A stretch of DNA of 64,000 bases from positions 1,264,001 through 1,328,000 of the forward strand of contig NZ_CP028083.1 of NCBI RefSeq assembly GCF_005491425.1, written 5' to 3'. The notes beneath the pieces are model-generated. The model had not been told where the DNA came from and did no database searches. It was given only the letters and a program-made list of their open reading frames with translations. This DNA comes from Lysinibacillus sp. SGAir0095 (GTDB taxonomy: Bacteria; Bacillota; Bacilli; Bacillales_A; Planococcaceae). Position 1 is the first letter of the stretch, and the number at the start of each line of letters is the position of its first letter. The translations under genes and the position numbers were made by a program. This document shows positions 35,618-46,984 of this stretch, piece after piece.

Positions 35618-38600
35618 ATGGTAGACAACCAAGAAGCAAGAGAACGATTTTTAACGCTTATACAACAGCTACAACTAACGGAAGATGTCTACATGTCTTT
35701 TTTTGAAAAAGGGGAGCTTACTCGACTAACCGTGCATAAAAAAAATCGCGTCTGGTGTTTTGCCATTCAATTAGAAAACATTCTACCTTTTCAGCTGTAT
35801 CAACTATTCCGGACAAGAATGGCGGAGCAGTTTTCCCATATTGCCCAGGCATCAATAACAATAGAAGCTAGAAATCCGGTAGTGACAGAACAGCTGATTA
35901 CTGATTATTGGTTAACTGCTGTAGAGCAACTGGATGCTTCTCCTCCAGTAAAAAATCGTTTATTGACGCAAATTCCAAAATGGACAGGAAATAAATTAAA
36001 TGTTTCTTGTATGGCGGAAATGGAACAGCTGACATTGAAGGCAAAATACACATCAAAAATTGTAGAGGCCTATGAAAGTTTAGGATTCCCACAGTTTTCT
36101 GTTGACTTCCAATTAGTTGAAGCAACTGATGAAATGAAAGAAGCACAACAGCAATATATTGAGAAAAGACAATTAGAAGAAGCCGAGCTTGCTAGAAAAG
36201 CGATGGAGGACTTCCAAAGTCGTGAAAAAGCTAAAACAGATAATCCTGAATCTGTTGCTAGCAGTGGTCCGTTCCAGCTAGGAAACCATATTAAAGACAC
36301 AGATATAATGGAAATTCGCCGCGTAGTAGAAGAAGAACGCCGAGTTGTTCTTGAAGGCTTTGTATTTGCTGTTGACATCAAAGAGCTTAGAAGTGGACGA
36401 TCCCTTTTAGAGTTGAAAATGACAGACTATACGGATTCAATTCTAGTGAAAATGTTCTCTCGTGATAAAGAGGATGCTGAACGTATGGCACAACTGAAAA
36501 AAGGGATGTGGGTCAAGGTTCGAGGTTCCGTTCAAAACGATACTTTTGTTCGCGATTTAGTAGTAATGGCACAAGACATTAATGAGGTATTCAAGGAATC
36601 ACGTAAAGATACAGCGCCTGAAGGAGAAAAAAGGGTAGAGCTTCACTTACATACACCAATGAGTCAAATGGATGCTGTGACGCCGATCGAACAGTTAGTT
36701 GGACAGGCTGCTAAATGGGGGCACCCTGCCATTGCCATTACTGACCATGCCGTAGCGCAAGGTTTCCCAGATGCCTATTCAGCAGGAAAAAAACATGGCA
36801 TTAAAATTATCTATGGAATAGAAGCCAATCTAGTAGATGATGGGGCACCAATCGCTTATGCAGAACAGCATATTGAGCTTGATGATGCAACCTTCGTTGT
36901 ATTCGACGTGGAAACAACTGGTCTATCCACTGCATACGATACCATCATTGAGCTTGCGGCTGTAAAGATCAAGGAAGGCAAAGTAATTGAGAAATTCGAA
37001 CGCTTTGCAAATCCACATAAACCTCTAACAGCCAAGATTATAGAACTGACGCATATTACCGACGATATGCTCACAAATGCACCCGAAGTCGATCAAGTCG
37101 TAACGGAGTTTAAAGAGTTTATTGGGGACTCAATCGTTGTAGCACATAATGCTTCGTTTGATATGGGCTTCTTATATACAGCCTACGAAAAAGCTGGGAT
37201 ACAAGGTGTGATCCACCCAGTTATCGATACATTAGAGCTGTCGAGGTTCTTGAACCCAACATTAAAAAGTCATCGATTAAATACATTATGTAAACGATAT
37301 GGCATTGAGTTAACCCAGCATCACCGTGCCATCTATGATACAGAGGCAACAGGCGAGTTAATGCTTCATTTATTAAAAGACGCAAAAGAGCAGCATAGCA
37401 TAAATTATCACGATGAATTTAACGAACAAATTAATCGTGATGAAAGCTATAAACAATCCCGTCCATATCATTGTACAATTTTGGCGGCTGATAATGATGG
37501 ATTGAAAAACCTATTTAAGTTAATTACAATTGCCCATACAAAAACTTACCATCGTGTACCTCGTATTCGCCGCTCCGACTTAGTAAAGCATCGAAATGGC
37601 TTAATTGTTGGATCTGGCTGTAATAACGGAGAATTGTTTGAAACGATGATGAATAAATCAAGTGACGCGGCGGAAAAGGTTGCGAAATTCTATGATTATA
37701 TCGAAGTGCAGCCTAAGCCAGTCTATGCTCCCTTAATAGAGGGTGGCGTGATTCACGATGAATGGAATCTGGAGGATATCATTCGTAAATTAGTGAAGCT
37801 AGGAAAAAGAATGGATAAACCGGTAGTGGCAACAGGGAATGTACATTATCTAAATGAAAATGATGCTGTTTTCCGTCAGATACTAGTCGGTTCCCAGGGA
37901 GGGGCAAACCCATTAAACCGATACAAACTACCTGCAGTTCATTTCCGTACAACGAATGAAATGCTGACAGAATTCGATTTTCTAGGACCGGATCTGGCAA
38001 AAGAAATTGTCGTGACGAACCCACAAAAAATTGCCGAAATGATTGGTGATGTAAAACCTATTAAGGATGACCTTTATACACCAAAAATTGAGGGCTCGGA
38101 TGAGGAAGTAACGAATTTAACTTATGAGATGGCTCATCAAATATATGGGGAAGAGCTTCCAGAAATCGTGAAAGCTCGTATTGAGAAAGAGCTGACGTCG
38201 ATTTTAGGTAACGGATTCGGAGTGATTTACTTAATTTCTGCTAAGCTCGTGAAAAAGTCTCTTGCAGATGGCTATTTAGTAGGTTCCCGTGGGTCGGTTG
38301 GGTCTTCTCTTGTTGCGACCTTCATGGAAATTACAGAAGTAAATCCATTGCCGCCTCATTACATTTGTCCAAACTGTAAAAATGTTGAATTCTTCGATGA
38401 TGGTTCCGTTGGTAGTGGTTTCGACTTGCCGAACAAAGAATGTCCGAATTGTGGGACACAATACAAAAAAGATGGTCAGGATATTCCCTTTGAAACCTTC
38501 CTTGGATTCAAAGGAGACAAGGTTCCTGATATCGATTTGAACTTCTCAGGAGAATATCAGCCACAGGCCCATAACTATACAAAGGTACTATTCGGAGAGG

Positions 38601-39946
38601 ACTATGTATACCGTGCTGGAACGATTGGTACTGTTGCAGAAAAAACAGCATATGGCTATGTAAAGGGTTATTCGAATGATAATAATCTTTCGTTCCGCGG
38701 GGCAGAGGTGGATCGTCTTGTGCAAGGGTGCACAGGTGTTAAACGTACAACCGGACAACACCCAGGTGGTATTATCGTAGTACCGGACTATATGGATATT
38801 TATGATTTTACACCGGTTCAATTCCCGGCTGATGCACAGGATTCAGAATGGAAAACAACTCATTTCGACTTCCACTCTATTCATGACAACGTGTTAAAGC
38901 TTGATATACTGGGACACGATGATCCGACCGTGATTAGGATGCTGCAGGACTTATCTGGAATTGATCCAAAAACGGTCCCAACAGATGACCCGGAAGTAAT
39001 GAAAATCTTCTCTACACCAGAATCCCTTGGTGTAACAGTAGAACAAATAGGTACTAAAACGGGTACACTAGGTATCCCTGAGTTTGGTACACGATTTGTT
39101 CGTCAAATGCTTGAGGATACAAAACCGTCAACATTTAGTGAACTTGTCCAAATTTCTGGTTTATCCCATGGGACAGATGTTTGGTTAGGCAATGCGCAAG
39201 AATTAATTCATAATGGCACATGTGTACTCTCAGAAGTAATTGGTTGTCGTGATGATATTATGGTTTATTTAATCTATCAAGGATTAGAGCCAAGCTTTGC
39301 CTTTAAAATTATGGAGTCGGTTCGTAAAGGGAAAGGCTTAACAGAAGAAATGGAAGCAGAAATGCGTGCACAAAGTGTTCCGGAATGGTATATCGATTCT
39401 TGTAAGAAAATAAAATACATGTTCCCTAAAGCCCATGCCGCTGCCTATGTTTTGATGGCAGTGCGTATAGCGTGGTTTAAAGTGCATCATCCTATTTTAT
39501 ATTACGCAGCATACTTTACTGTTCGAGCAAGTGATTTCGATTTGATCGCTATGACACAAGGCTCTGCGATGATTCGCTCTCGTATTGATGATATAAATGT
39601 GAAAGGTTTAGATGCTTCGAAAAAGGAAAAAGATTTAATGACAGTATTAGAGCTTGCTTTAGAAATGTGCGAACGTGGAATGAGCTTCCAAAAAGTAGAC
39701 TTATATCGTTCTCAAGCAAGTGAATTTATCATCGAGGGCAAAACATTAATACCCCCATTTGATGCTATTCCTGGTCTTGGGACAAACGTTGCGAAGGCAA
39801 TTGTTGCCGCAAGACAAGATGGTGAGTTCCTGTCAAAAGAAGACTTACAGCAACGAGGCAGAGTATCAAAATCACTTATTGAATACATGGATACATTAGG
39901 TTGTCTGGAAGGTTTACCTGATGCTAACCAGTTGTCCTTGTTCTAA
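35618..39946 (+). CDS. polC: DNA polymerase III alpha subunit, PolC type
   Basis: 1442 residues from ATG 35618 with an AGGTGGTGAG SD. An N-terminal region and OB fold come first. A PHP domain begins near 342 ([10 protein letters not shown]) and is split by a DEDD proofreading exonuclease near 427 ([20 protein letters not shown]). A four-Cys zinc site follows (CPNC near 917 and 941), then the palm ([12 protein letters not shown] near 970) and an HhH near the C-terminus ([15 protein letters not shown]). It is the essential replicase of low-GC Gram-positives. No truncation is seen. Confidence 0.98.
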   Translation: MVDNQEARERFLTLIQQLQLTEDVYMSFFEKGELTRLTVHKKNRVWCFAIQLENILPFQLYQLFRTRMAEQFSHIAQASITIEARNPVVTEQLITDYWLTAVEQLDASPPVKNRLLTQIPKWTGNKLNVSCMAEMEQLTLKAKYTSKIVEAYESLGFPQFSVDFQLVEATDEMKEAQQQYIEKRQLEEAELARKAMEDFQSREKAKTDNPESVASSGPFQLGNHIKDTDIMEIRRVVEEERRVVLEGFVFAVDIKELRSGRSLLELKMTDYTDSILVKMFSRDKEDAERMAQLKKGMWVKVRGSVQNDTFVRDLVVMAQDINEVFKESRKDTAPEGEKRVELHLHTPMSQMDAVTPIEQLVGQAAKWGHPAIAITDHAVAQGFPDAYSAGKKHGIKIIYGIEANLVDDGAPIAYAEQHIELDDATFVVFDVETTGLSTAYDTIIELAAVKIKEGKVIEKFERFANPHKPLTAKIIELTHITDDMLTNAPEVDQVVTEFKEFIGDSIVVAHNASFDMGFLYTAYEKAGIQGVIHPVIDTLELSRFLNPTLKSHRLNTLCKRYGIELTQHHRAIYDTEATGELMLHLLKDAKEQHSINYHDEFNEQINRDESYKQSRPYHCTILAADNDGLKNLFKLITIAHTKTYHRVPRIRRSDLVKHRNGLIVGSGCNNGELFETMMNKSSDAAEKVAKFYDYIEVQPKPVYAPLIEGGVIHDEWNLEDIIRKLVKLGKRMDKPVVATGNVHYLNENDAVFRQILVGSQGGANPLNRYKLPAVHFRTTNEMLTEFDFLGPDLAKEIVVTNPQKIAEMIGDVKPIKDDLYTPKIEGSDEEVTNLTYEMAHQIYGEELPEIVKARIEKELTSILGNGFGVIYLISAKLVKKSLADGYLVGSRGSVGSSLVATFMEITEVNPLPPHYICPNCKNVEFFDDGSVGSGFDLPNKECPNCGTQYKKDGQDIPFETFLGFKGDKVPDIDLNFSGEYQPQAHNYTKVLFGEDYVYRAGTIGTVAEKTAYGYVKGYSNDNNLSFRGAEVDRLVQGCTGVKRTTGQHPGGIIVVPDYMDIYDFTPVQFPADAQDSEWKTTHFDFHSIHDNVLKLDILGHDDPTVIRMLQDLSGIDPKTVPTDDPEVMKIFSTPESLGVTVEQIGTKTGTLGIPEFGTRFVRQMLEDTKPSTFSELVQISGLSHGTDVWLGNAQELIHNGTCVLSEVIGCRDDIMVYLIYQGLEPSFAFKIMESVRKGKGLTEEMEAEMRAQSVPEWYIDSCKKIKYMFPKAHAAAYVLMAVRIAWFKVHHPILYYAAYFTVRASDFDLIAMTQGSAMIRSRIDDINVKGLDASKKEKDLMTVLELALEMCERGMSFQKVDLYRSQASEFIIEGKTLIPPFDAIPGLGTNVAKAIVAARQDGEFLSKEDLQQRGRVSKSLIEYMDTLGCLEGLPDANQLSLF

Positions 39947-40054
39947 AATAAGCGACAATTTAAACTGCCAATTAGGTAACACTTTTACGTAAATTTGCAA
40001 TAACATTAAAATTGTGCTATTGTTATGGTAATAATTTGTTGATAGTTTTGCAGC

Positions 40055-40085
40055 AAAAGAGTGGGGCTTTTCCCGCTCTTTTCTG
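40055..40085 (+). terminator. Terminator after polC
   Basis: An 11-bp stem, 40055-40065 with 40072-40082 (one G-U), has a 6-nt loop. The T-run is part of the 3' arm. It is the first of two terminator-like hairpins in the polC-rimP gap. Confidence 0.7.
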
Positions 40086-40133
40086 TTGTTACGCTTATCC
40101 AAATTTTTCTTACAGACACATTCGGTTCGTCTC

Positions 40134-40168
40134 AAATTTCACCACGCCCTGGTGGAATTTCTGTTTTT
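40134..40168 (+). terminator. Second terminator-like hairpin before rimP
   Basis: AAATTTCACCA (40134-40144) pairs with TGGTGGAATTT (40150-40160) around a 5-nt loop, then CTGTTTTTA. It may be a backup terminator for polC or an attenuator of the rimP-nusA operon. The remaining ~137 nt to rimP should hold its promoter, which I cannot pin down. Confidence 0.6.
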
Positions 40169-40305
40169 ATACTGATTATGATTTAAAATCTATTCAATAA
40201 TTAGTGTGAAAAAGGCATAAAATCTCATCTTTTAGTGAAATTTTAGTTTATATAAACCGATACTTGTGAAAAAAAGGCAAGAGACAATTACGTAGGGAGG
40301 ATACT

Positions 40306-40782
40306 ATGAGCAAAGTAACGTCAGTAATTGAAGAACTTGTTACGCCAATTGTAGAAGAGTTGAACCTTGAACTTGTCGAAATTGAGTTTTTAAAAGAGGG
40401 ACGCAATTGGTTCCTTCGTGTATATATTGATACACCAGAAGGCGGCATTGATATTGAACAGTGTGCGCTTGTTAGTGAGCGTCTAAGTGAAATTCTGGAT
40501 GAAAAAGACCCAATCGAGCAAAACTACTATTTAGAAGTTTCTTCACCAGGTGCTGAACGACCATTGAAAAAAGAATCAGATTTTGAAAAATCAGTAGGCA
40601 AATTTATCTATGTTAAAACATATGAGCCAATAAAAGATATGAAAGAATTCCAAGGTTACCTAAGATCATATACTAAAGAAGGCTTAGAACTTGAAGTTCG
40701 TATTAAAACACGTAAATTAACTGTTTTTATTGAAAATGAAAAAATCGCAAAAGCAAGACTAGCAATCGATTTTTCATCATAA
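40306..40782 (+). CDS. rimP: Ribosome maturation factor RimP
   Basis: 158 residues. The N-terminal domain has LELVEIEFLKEGRNWFLRVYID and the second block DPIEQNYYLEVSSPGAERPL is the family hallmark. RimP is needed for 30S assembly. A TAGGGAGGAT SD precedes ATG 40306. It is the first gene of the nusA-infB operon. Confidence 0.96.
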   Translation: MSKVTSVIEELVTPIVEELNLELVEIEFLKEGRNWFLRVYIDTPEGGIDIEQCALVSERLSEILDEKDPIEQNYYLEVSSPGAERPLKKESDFEKSVGKFIYVKTYEPIKDMKEFQGYLRSYTKEGLELEVRIKTRKLTVFIENEKIAKARLAIDFSS

Positions 40783-40807
40783 CTGAATATTAGGAGTGAA
40801 CGAAAAA

Positions 40808-41959
40808 ATGAGTAGTGATTTACTAGATGCTTTAACTGCTCTGGAGCAACAAAAAGGTATCTCAAGAGAAGTTATAGTTGAAGCAATCGAAGCTGCATTA
40901 GTAACAGCATATAAACGCAACTTTAATCAGGCGCAGAATGTACGTGTTGATTTAAATTTAGAAAACGGATCAATGTTAGTATATTCCCGTAAAGATGTGG
41001 TAGAGGAAGTTGAAGATGATCGTCTTCAAATTGCTCTTGAGGATGCAAAAGACATTAACCCTGCATATGAAATTGGGGACGTTTTGGAACAAGAGGTAAC
41101 TCCTCGTAACTTTGGACGTATTGCTGCTCAAACAGCAAAACAAGTTGTAACACAAAGAGTACGTGAAGCAGAGCGCGGTATTATTTACGAAGAATACGTA
41201 GATCGCACTGACGATATTGTAAACGGAACAATTGAACGTCAGGATGCTCGTAACATCTATGTAAGCTTAGGTAAAGTAGAAGCTGCATTGCCTGTAAACG
41301 AACAAATCCAAGGTGAAGCATATAAACCACAAAGCCGCATTCGCGTTTATATTACGAAGGTTGAGCGTACGACACGCGGACCTCAAGTAATTGTATCTCG
41401 CACTCATCCAGGATTACTTCGCAGACTCTTCGAGATGGAAGTTCCAGAAATTTTTGAAGGTATCGTAGAAATTAAATCAATCGCTCGTGAAGCTGGAGAT
41501 CGTTCTAAGATTTCTGTACATGCTCACAATCCAGAGATTGATGCAGTTGGTGCTTGTGTAGGTGCAAAAGGTGCTCGTGTACAAAATATTGTGAACGAGT
41601 TAAACGGAGAAAAAATTGACATCGTAGAATGGTCAGAAGATCCGATTGTATTTGTTGCAAATGCCTTAAGCCCATCAAAAGTGCTTGATGTAATCGTTAA
41701 CGAAGAAGAAAAGTCTACAACAGTAGTTGTACCAGACTATCAATTATCACTAGCTATCGGTAAACGTGGACAAAATGCACGTCTTGCTGCGAAACTAACG
41801 GGCTGGAAAATTGATATCAAGAGTGAAACAGATGCACGCGAAGCAGGAATTTATCCAAACGAATCTAGTCGCTTCATTGCAAGCGATGACGCTGATAATG
41901 ATAGTGACTTCTATGATGAAGATGTAACATATGATCTTTATCAAGACGACGAAGAATAA
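40808..41959 (+). CDS. nusA: Transcription termination/antitermination factor NusA
   Basis: 383 residues from ATG 40808 (TAGGAGTGAAC SD; an in-frame start at 40796 overlaps it). The N-terminal domain, S1 domain (about 135-200) and two KH domains ([20 protein letters not shown] and [20 protein letters not shown]) are in the usual order. An acidic tail replaces the C-terminal repeats of proteobacteria, as normal for Firmicutes. It binds RNA polymerase and controls pausing. Confidence 0.97.
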   Translation: MSSDLLDALTALEQQKGISREVIVEAIEAALVTAYKRNFNQAQNVRVDLNLENGSMLVYSRKDVVEEVEDDRLQIALEDAKDINPAYEIGDVLEQEVTPRNFGRIAAQTAKQVVTQRVREAERGIIYEEYVDRTDDIVNGTIERQDARNIYVSLGKVEAALPVNEQIQGEAYKPQSRIRVYITKVERTTRGPQVIVSRTHPGLLRRLFEMEVPEIFEGIVEIKSIAREAGDRSKISVHAHNPEIDAVGACVGAKGARVQNIVNELNGEKIDIVEWSEDPIVFVANALSPSKVLDVIVNEEEKSTTVVVPDYQLSLAIGKRGQNARLAAKLTGWKIDIKSETDAREAGIYPNESSRFIASDDADNDSDFYDEDVTYDLYQDDEE

Positions 41960-42026
41960 GCATCATTGCTGTAAAGCGTATATATGATTAAGTAAAGTGC
42001 TTATTCATAAAGGAAGGTGAATTCTT

Positions 42027-42305
42027 ATGGCAACACAAAGAAAAGTTCCTTTACGTAAATGTGTCGTAACAGGTGAAAGCTTGCCTAAAAAATCAATGAT
42101 ACGTGTTGTACGCTCAAAAGAAGGCGAAGTATCTGTTGATGTAACAGGAAAGAAATCTGGACGTGGAGCTTATATCTCAAAATCGGAAGAAGCAGTTGAA
42201 ACTGCTCGGAAGAAAAATATATTAGATCGCCAGCTAGAAGTGAAAATCCCAGAAGAGGTTTATGATGAATTGATTAAACTGATCCGCAGGGAGTCCATTC
42301 TATGA
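42027..42305 (+). CDS. ylxR: YlxR family RNA-binding protein (RnpM)
   Basis: 92 residues. RKVPLRKCVVTGESLPKKSM with later GKKSGRGAYISKS is the DUF448/YlxR signature. B. subtilis YlxR was reported to bind RNase P RNA (RnpM). It overlaps ylxQ by 4 nt (ATGA) and lies in the nusA-infB operon. Confidence 0.94.
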   Translation: MATQRKVPLRKCVVTGESLPKKSMIRVVRSKEGEVSVDVTGKKSGRGAYISKSEEAVETARKKNILDRQLEVKIPEEVYDELIKLIRRESIL

Positions 42306-42607
42306 GTGAAAGACTACTCCAAATACTAGGTTTAGCAGCTAGAGCTAGGAAGATAGTTACTGGGGAAGAGTTAGTAGTGAATCAAATACGTACAAATAAA
42401 GCAAAGCTGGTACTACTAGCAAATGACGCCTCAAAAAATTCTAGCAAGAAGATTCAAGATAAATGTACGTATTATAACGTTGAGTATCATGTGTTTGGTG
42501 ATCGCTACCAGCTAGGGACTGCAATTGGTAAAGAAGCACGTGTCGCAATAGCTATTGTAGATAGCGGATTTGCGAAAAAGATATCTAGTCTACTCAACGA
42601 AAATTAA
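42302..42607 (+). CDS. ylxQ: YlxQ, L7Ae-type RNA-binding protein
   Basis: 101 residues of L7Ae/L30e fold: [39 protein letters not shown] and a closing [14 protein letters not shown]. Members bind kink-turn RNA; the cellular role of YlxQ is unclear. It is coupled to ylxR and lies 14 nt before infB. Confidence 0.92.
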   Translation: MSERLLQILGLAARARKIVTGEELVVNQIRTNKAKLVLLANDASKNSSKKIQDKCTYYNVEYHVFGDRYQLGTAIGKEARVAIAIVDSGFAKKISSLLNEN

Positions 42608-42621
42608 TCGGGGGTGAGCAG

Positions 42622-45039
42622 ATGACCAAATTAAGAGTTCATGAATATGCGAAAAAAGTAAATAAATCAAGTAAAGAGGTAATCGAAGAGCTTAAAAAGC
42701 TTAACGTTACGGTTTCTAATCATATGTCGACGCTTGAAGGCGATGCTGTTACAAAATTGGATTCTGTTTTTAAAGGATCAAGTTCTGCATCAAGAAACAC
42801 AGAAGTACGTCATGAAAAGAAACAAGCTGCACCGAGTGGACAAAGAACACAAACAAATGAGCAATCAAATCGTCCAAATCGCCCAGGCAACAGTTCAGCG
42901 AATCGTCCTTCGAATGGTCAAAACAGACCCTCAAATGGGCAAAACCGACCAACAAATGGGCAGAACAGACCGACAAATGGCCAAAATCGACCATCTAATC
43001 ATTCATCTAACAGACCGTCTAACAGTAATTCAGCGAATCGTCCATCAAACAATTCGTCTAACGAACAAAGATCGACGTCACAAAACAGTGGCGAAAAATT
43101 TAAGAATGCAAAAGGTAACCAAAATCGAAATATGTCCCAAAATAATAATAACAACTCAAACAACAACAAAAATAAAGGCGGCTTTAACAACAATCAACAA
43201 CGTAAAAAGCCGGGTATCCATGGAGGCAAACGTCGCCATCCTAAAACACACCAACCAACAATTCCACAAGCTCCTAAAGAGTTACCGGAAAAAATTACAT
43301 TTTATGAAAGCTTATCAGTTGCAGAATTAGCGAAAAAGCTTCACCGTGAACCATCTGAAATCATCAAAAAATTATTCATGCTTGGCGTTATGGCAACGAT
43401 CAACCAAGAATTAGATAAAGATGCAATCGAGCTAATCTGTGCGGATTACGGCGTAGAAGTAGAAGAAGAAATCCGTATTGATAAAACAGACCTAGATGTT
43501 TACTTCGATCAAACAGAAGTTGTCGAAGAAGAACAAGTAATACGTCCACCAGTTGTAACAATCATGGGCCACGTTGACCATGGTAAAACGACTTTACTTG
43601 ACTCAATTCGTAATTCAAAAGTAACTGCTGGTGAAGCAGGTGGAATTACACAACATATTGGTGCATACCAAGTGAAAATTGATGGCAAGAAAATTACATT
43701 CCTAGATACTCCAGGACATGCTGCGTTTACAACAATGCGTGCTCGTGGTGCAAGTATTACGGATTTAGCAATCATTGTTGTTGCTGCTGATGACGGTGTA
43801 ATGCCACAAACAGTTGAAGCAATCAACCATGCGAAAGCTGCAGAAGTGCCAATTATTGTGGCAGTAAACAAAATGGATAAGCCATCAGCTAATCCAGATC
43901 GTGTAATGCAAGAATTAACTGAACACGGCTTAGTACCTGAAGATTGGGGCGGCGATACAATTTTCGTTCCAATATCTGCCTTAAAAGGTGAAGGTATTGA
44001 TACGCTATTAGAGATGATACTATTAGTGTCTGAAGTAGCCGAGTTAAAAGCAAACCCAAGTCGTTCAGCGATTGGCTCTGTAATTGAAGCTCAGCTAGAT
44101 AAAGGCCGTGGATCTGTTGCGACATTACTAGTTCAAGACGGAACTTTACGTGTTGGTGACCCAATCGTAGTAGGTCATGCTTACGGACGTGTACGTGCTA
44201 TGGTTAATGACCTTGGCCGTCGTGTTAAAGAAGCAGGCCCTTCAACACCGGTTGAAATTACTGGTATTAACGAAGTACCACAAGCTGGTGACCGTTTTGT
44301 AGTCTTTGAAGATGAGAAAACAGCTCGCCAAGTGGGTGAATCTCGTGCAATGACTGCTATCCAAGCGAGCCGTTCTGAAAAACAACGCGTTACTTTAGAT
44401 AACCTATTTGAGCAAATGTCTCATGGCGATGTTAAGGAATTAAACTTAATCGTAAAAGCAGATGTTCAAGGTACGGTAGAAGCTATGGCTGCTTCATTAA
44501 TGAAAATCGATGTAGAAGGCGTAAACGTGAAAATTATTCACACTGGCGCTGGTGCGATTACAGAATCGGATATTTCACTTGCTGCAGCTTCAAACGCAAT
44601 CGTGATTGGATTCAACGTTCGTCCTGACGTTAATGCAAAACGTGCTGCCGATGAAGAAGGCGTTGATATCCGTTTACACCGCATTATCTACAAAGTAATC
44701 GAAGAAATCGAAGCAGCGATGAAAGGGATGCTTGATCCAGAATTCGAAGAGAAAATCATTGGGCAAGCGGAAGTTCGTCAAACGATTAAAGTATCAAAAG
44801 TTGGTACAATTGCTGGTTCTTATGTAACGGAAGGTAAAATTACTCGTGACTCGGGCGTTCGTATCATTCGCGAAGGTATCGTTGTATTTGAAGGGGATTT
44901 AGATTCACTAAAACGCTTCAAGGACGATGCAAAAGAAGTAGCAAAAGGTTACGAATGTGGTATCACGATTAAAAACTTCAATGACATTAAAGAAGGCGAC
45001 ATTATTGAAGCCTTCGTGATGGAGGAAATTAAACGATAA
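42622..45039 (+). CDS. infB: Translation initiation factor IF-2
   Basis: 805 residues. The N-terminal helical domain ([20 protein letters not shown]) is followed by a long Asn/Gln/Pro/Ser-rich linker with five tandem NRPSNGQ-type heptads (about residues 95-130). IF2_N and the G domain ([25 protein letters not shown]) come next, and domains II-IV recognise fMet-tRNA. The start is ATG 42622 after GGGGGTGAGC. The stop overlaps ylxP (TAATG). The heptads are encoded by 21-nt repeats that may vary in copy number. Confidence 0.97.
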   Translation: MTKLRVHEYAKKVNKSSKEVIEELKKLNVTVSNHMSTLEGDAVTKLDSVFKGSSSASRNTEVRHEKKQAAPSGQRTQTNEQSNRPNRPGNSSANRPSNGQNRPSNGQNRPTNGQNRPTNGQNRPSNHSSNRPSNSNSANRPSNNSSNEQRSTSQNSGEKFKNAKGNQNRNMSQNNNNNSNNNKNKGGFNNNQQRKKPGIHGGKRRHPKTHQPTIPQAPKELPEKITFYESLSVAELAKKLHREPSEIIKKLFMLGVMATINQELDKDAIELICADYGVEVEEEIRIDKTDLDVYFDQTEVVEEEQVIRPPVVTIMGHVDHGKTTLLDSIRNSKVTAGEAGGITQHIGAYQVKIDGKKITFLDTPGHAAFTTMRARGASITDLAIIVVAADDGVMPQTVEAINHAKAAEVPIIVAVNKMDKPSANPDRVMQELTEHGLVPEDWGGDTIFVPISALKGEGIDTLLEMILLVSEVAELKANPSRSAIGSVIEAQLDKGRGSVATLLVQDGTLRVGDPIVVGHAYGRVRAMVNDLGRRVKEAGPSTPVEITGINEVPQAGDRFVVFEDEKTARQVGESRAMTAIQASRSEKQRVTLDNLFEQMSHGDVKELNLIVKADVQGTVEAMAASLMKIDVEGVNVKIIHTGAGAITESDISLAAASNAIVIGFNVRPDVNAKRAADEEGVDIRLHRIIYKVIEEIEAAMKGMLDPEFEEKIIGQAEVRQTIKVSKVGTIAGSYVTEGKITRDSGVRIIREGIVVFEGDLDSLKRFKDDAKEVAKGYECGITIKNFNDIKEGDIIEAFVMEEIKR

Positions 45040-45317
45040 TGATCGTTTATGCGGAAGCTGAGTTTATCATTTCTGATTCACATTCGTTAAAAGAAAAGCG
45101 AGCAGTTCTCCAGCGAATGATTACCCGAACAAAGCAGAAATTTAATGTTTCTGTTGCAGAAATCGATCATCAAAATGTGTGGCAACGGACAAGAATCGCT
45201 CTTGTCTGTGTGTCCTCATCTAAGATGAGTGCAGAGCGAGAAATCAATCATGCACTTCACTTCCTTCAGTCTAACCCTTCCTGGGAGCAACTCGAGGTCT
45301 GGACAGACTACTTATAA
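45039..45317 (+). CDS. ylxP: DUF503 family protein YlxP
   Basis: 92 residues: EAEFIISDSHSLKEKRAVLQ at the N-terminus and VAEIDHQNVWQRTRIALVCV in the centre are the DUF503 signature. The gene sits between infB and rbfA in most Firmicutes. A role in ribosome assembly or in the same operon function is likely but unproven. It overlaps infB by one base. Confidence 0.92.
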   Translation: MIVYAEAEFIISDSHSLKEKRAVLQRMITRTKQKFNVSVAEIDHQNVWQRTRIALVCVSSSKMSAEREINHALHFLQSNPSWEQLEVWTDYL

Positions 45318-45443
45318 AATTTTTAAATAAGAAATTGTGCTCCTTTCTACACGAATCCACCTGCTTTTTGAGCATAAGATAAGTGTAAGTGGAGGCAATT
45401 TTTAGTGGAGAAGAAATACTTTCTTATCCGCATAAGTAAACGA

Positions 45444-45483
45444 AGGCTAATTGCCAAAAAGCTCGGCAATTAGCCTAGTTTTC
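45444..45483 (+). terminator. Terminator-like hairpin before rbfA
   Basis: A perfect 12-bp stem, AGGCTAATTGCC (45444-45455) with GGCAATTAGCCT (45465-45476), is followed by AGTTTTCT. The T-run is short, so termination may be partial inside the infB-rbfA operon. Confidence 0.6.
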
Positions 45484-45509
45484 TAATCTTTAAACAGAGG
45501 TGTCACTAT

Positions 45510-45851
45510 ATGTCAGTACGTTCAAATCGAATAGCAGAACAGATGAAAAAAGAGCTTGGTGATATCATCACTCGTAAATTGAAAGACCCACGTGTTGGGT
45601 TCGTTACGATTACAGATGTAGACGTTACTGGTGACTTACAGCAAGCAACAGTCTATATTTCATCTCTTGGCAATGACCGTGAGCGTGAAGAAACCCTGAA
45701 GGCTTTAGTAAAAGCTGCAGGTTTCATCCGCACTGAAATTGGTCATCGCATCCGCTTGCGTCGTACACCCGAAATTACATTTGAATTCGATTCATCTGTA
45801 GAATACGGCAACAAAATCGACGCACTCTTGCGTTCTCTAAATAACGATTAA
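45510..45851 (+). CDS. rbfA: Ribosome-binding factor A
   Basis: 113 residues. [40 protein letters not shown] and [20 protein letters not shown] are RbfA blocks with the type II KH fold. It matures the 30S platform and 16S 5' end. An AGAGGTGTC SD precedes ATG 45510. Confidence 0.96.
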   Translation: MSVRSNRIAEQMKKELGDIITRKLKDPRVGFVTITDVDVTGDLQQATVYISSLGNDREREETLKALVKAAGFIRTEIGHRIRLRRTPEITFEFDSSVEYGNKIDALLRSLNND

Positions 45852-45871
45852 ATGATCGATTAAAAGTAAAG

Positions 45872-45908
45872 CCTACATCTGCATATCTGTGTGCGATGTA
45901 GGTTTTTT
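45872..45908 (+). terminator. Terminator after rbfA
   Basis: CCTACATC plus GC (45872-45882, one bulge) pairs with GCGATGTAGG (45893-45902) and leads into TTTTTT. It separates rbfA from truB. Confidence 0.75.
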
Positions 45909-45918
45909 ATTTAGATGA

Positions 45919-45981
45919 AGTGGCTGAATTATCGGGGATAGTGGCTGGGTTATCCACAAAACTGGCTGGAATCGCAAAAGC
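45919..45981 (+). repeat. Three imperfect 21-nt repeats before truB
   Basis: The motif AGTGGCTG or ACTGGCTG recurs at 45919, 45940 and 45961, an exact 21-nt spacing, with related flanks (AATTATCG, GGTTATCC, GAATCGCA). No coding frame is supported here. Confidence 0.45.
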
Positions 45982-46058
45982 ACTGTAGTGATTCTAAATA
46001 AACCCTGAGAGTTCTATTTCACAACAATTACACACACAATTTCAAAGGAGTATACAAA

Positions 46059-46964
46059 ATGAACGGCATTTTACCTCTCTGGAAAGAACGTGGCATGACA
46101 AGTCATGATTGCGTCTTTAAATTACGTAAAATTTTAAAAACGAAAAAGGTAGGCCACACCGGAACATTGGATCCTGCAGTTGAAGGCGTACTTCCAATTT
46201 GTATCGGACAAGCAACCAGAATAGCTGAATACCTAACCGATGCAGGTAAAACCTATGAAGCTGTCGTATCGATTGGCAGAACAACAACTACCGAGGATGC
46301 AGAAGGCGAAACGGTTGAAGAAAATTTATCCCATAAAGCAATCTCTCGGAACGAGCTTTTAGAAGCGCTTAAACAATTAACTGGCGAAATCGAACAAACA
46401 CCGCCAATGTACTCAGCTGTTAAAGTAAATGGGAAACGACTTTATGAATATGCACGTAAAGGGGAAATTGTGGAACGTCCTACAAGAAAAGTAATGATAT
46501 ATTCACTAGAGCTATTGGATGATGCCGACAACTTCGAGGGGGAAGAAGTAACTTTCCGAATTCGCATAGCATGCAGTAAAGGTACTTATATCCGAACACT
46601 TGCTGTTCAGCTTGGAGAAAAGCTTGGTTACCCTGCGCACATGGCATCACTTGTACGCACCGCATCTGGAACATTTACAGAAAAGGAATGTGTCACACTA
46701 CAGCAAGTGGAAGAAATCATGAATAAAGGTAAGATTGATGAAGTGCTGCTACCTGTAGAATACGCATTGTCTTCCTATCCATTTATTGAAGTGGAAGAAT
46801 CAAATGAAAAACAAATTTTGAATGGACAAGTGCTTCCCATTCATGCATTATTGAAAGAAAATGATAAAATTGTTTATAGCATTCAAGGTAAAGCTTATGC
46901 TGTATATATAAAACATCCGACCAAAGAAGGGTACATGAAGCCAGAGAAAATGTTCCCGAACTAA
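46059..46964 (+). CDS. truB: tRNA pseudouridine-55 synthase TruB
   Basis: 301 residues. The catalytic Asp is D38 in KVGHTGTLDPAVEGVLPICI. TPPMYSAVKVNGKRLYEYAR and CSKGTYIRTLAVQLGEKLGY are further family blocks. It forms pseudouridine 55 in the T loop. A CAAAGGAG SD precedes ATG 46059. It is followed by ribF after 20 nt, the usual pairing. Confidence 0.97.
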   Translation: MNGILPLWKERGMTSHDCVFKLRKILKTKKVGHTGTLDPAVEGVLPICIGQATRIAEYLTDAGKTYEAVVSIGRTTTTEDAEGETVEENLSHKAISRNELLEALKQLTGEIEQTPPMYSAVKVNGKRLYEYARKGEIVERPTRKVMIYSLELLDDADNFEGEEVTFRIRIACSKGTYIRTLAVQLGEKLGYPAHMASLVRTASGTFTEKECVTLQQVEEIMNKGKIDEVLLPVEYALSSYPFIEVEESNEKQILNGQVLPIHALLKENDKIVYSIQGKAYAVYIKHPTKEGYMKPEKMFPN

Positions 46965-46984
46965 CTAATTAGGAGGCAAGTCCC

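Noticed and set aside
42734-43330. 198-codon frame inside infB
   Set aside because: It arises from the repeat-rich linker in another frame; the IF-2 frame is continuous and conserved.
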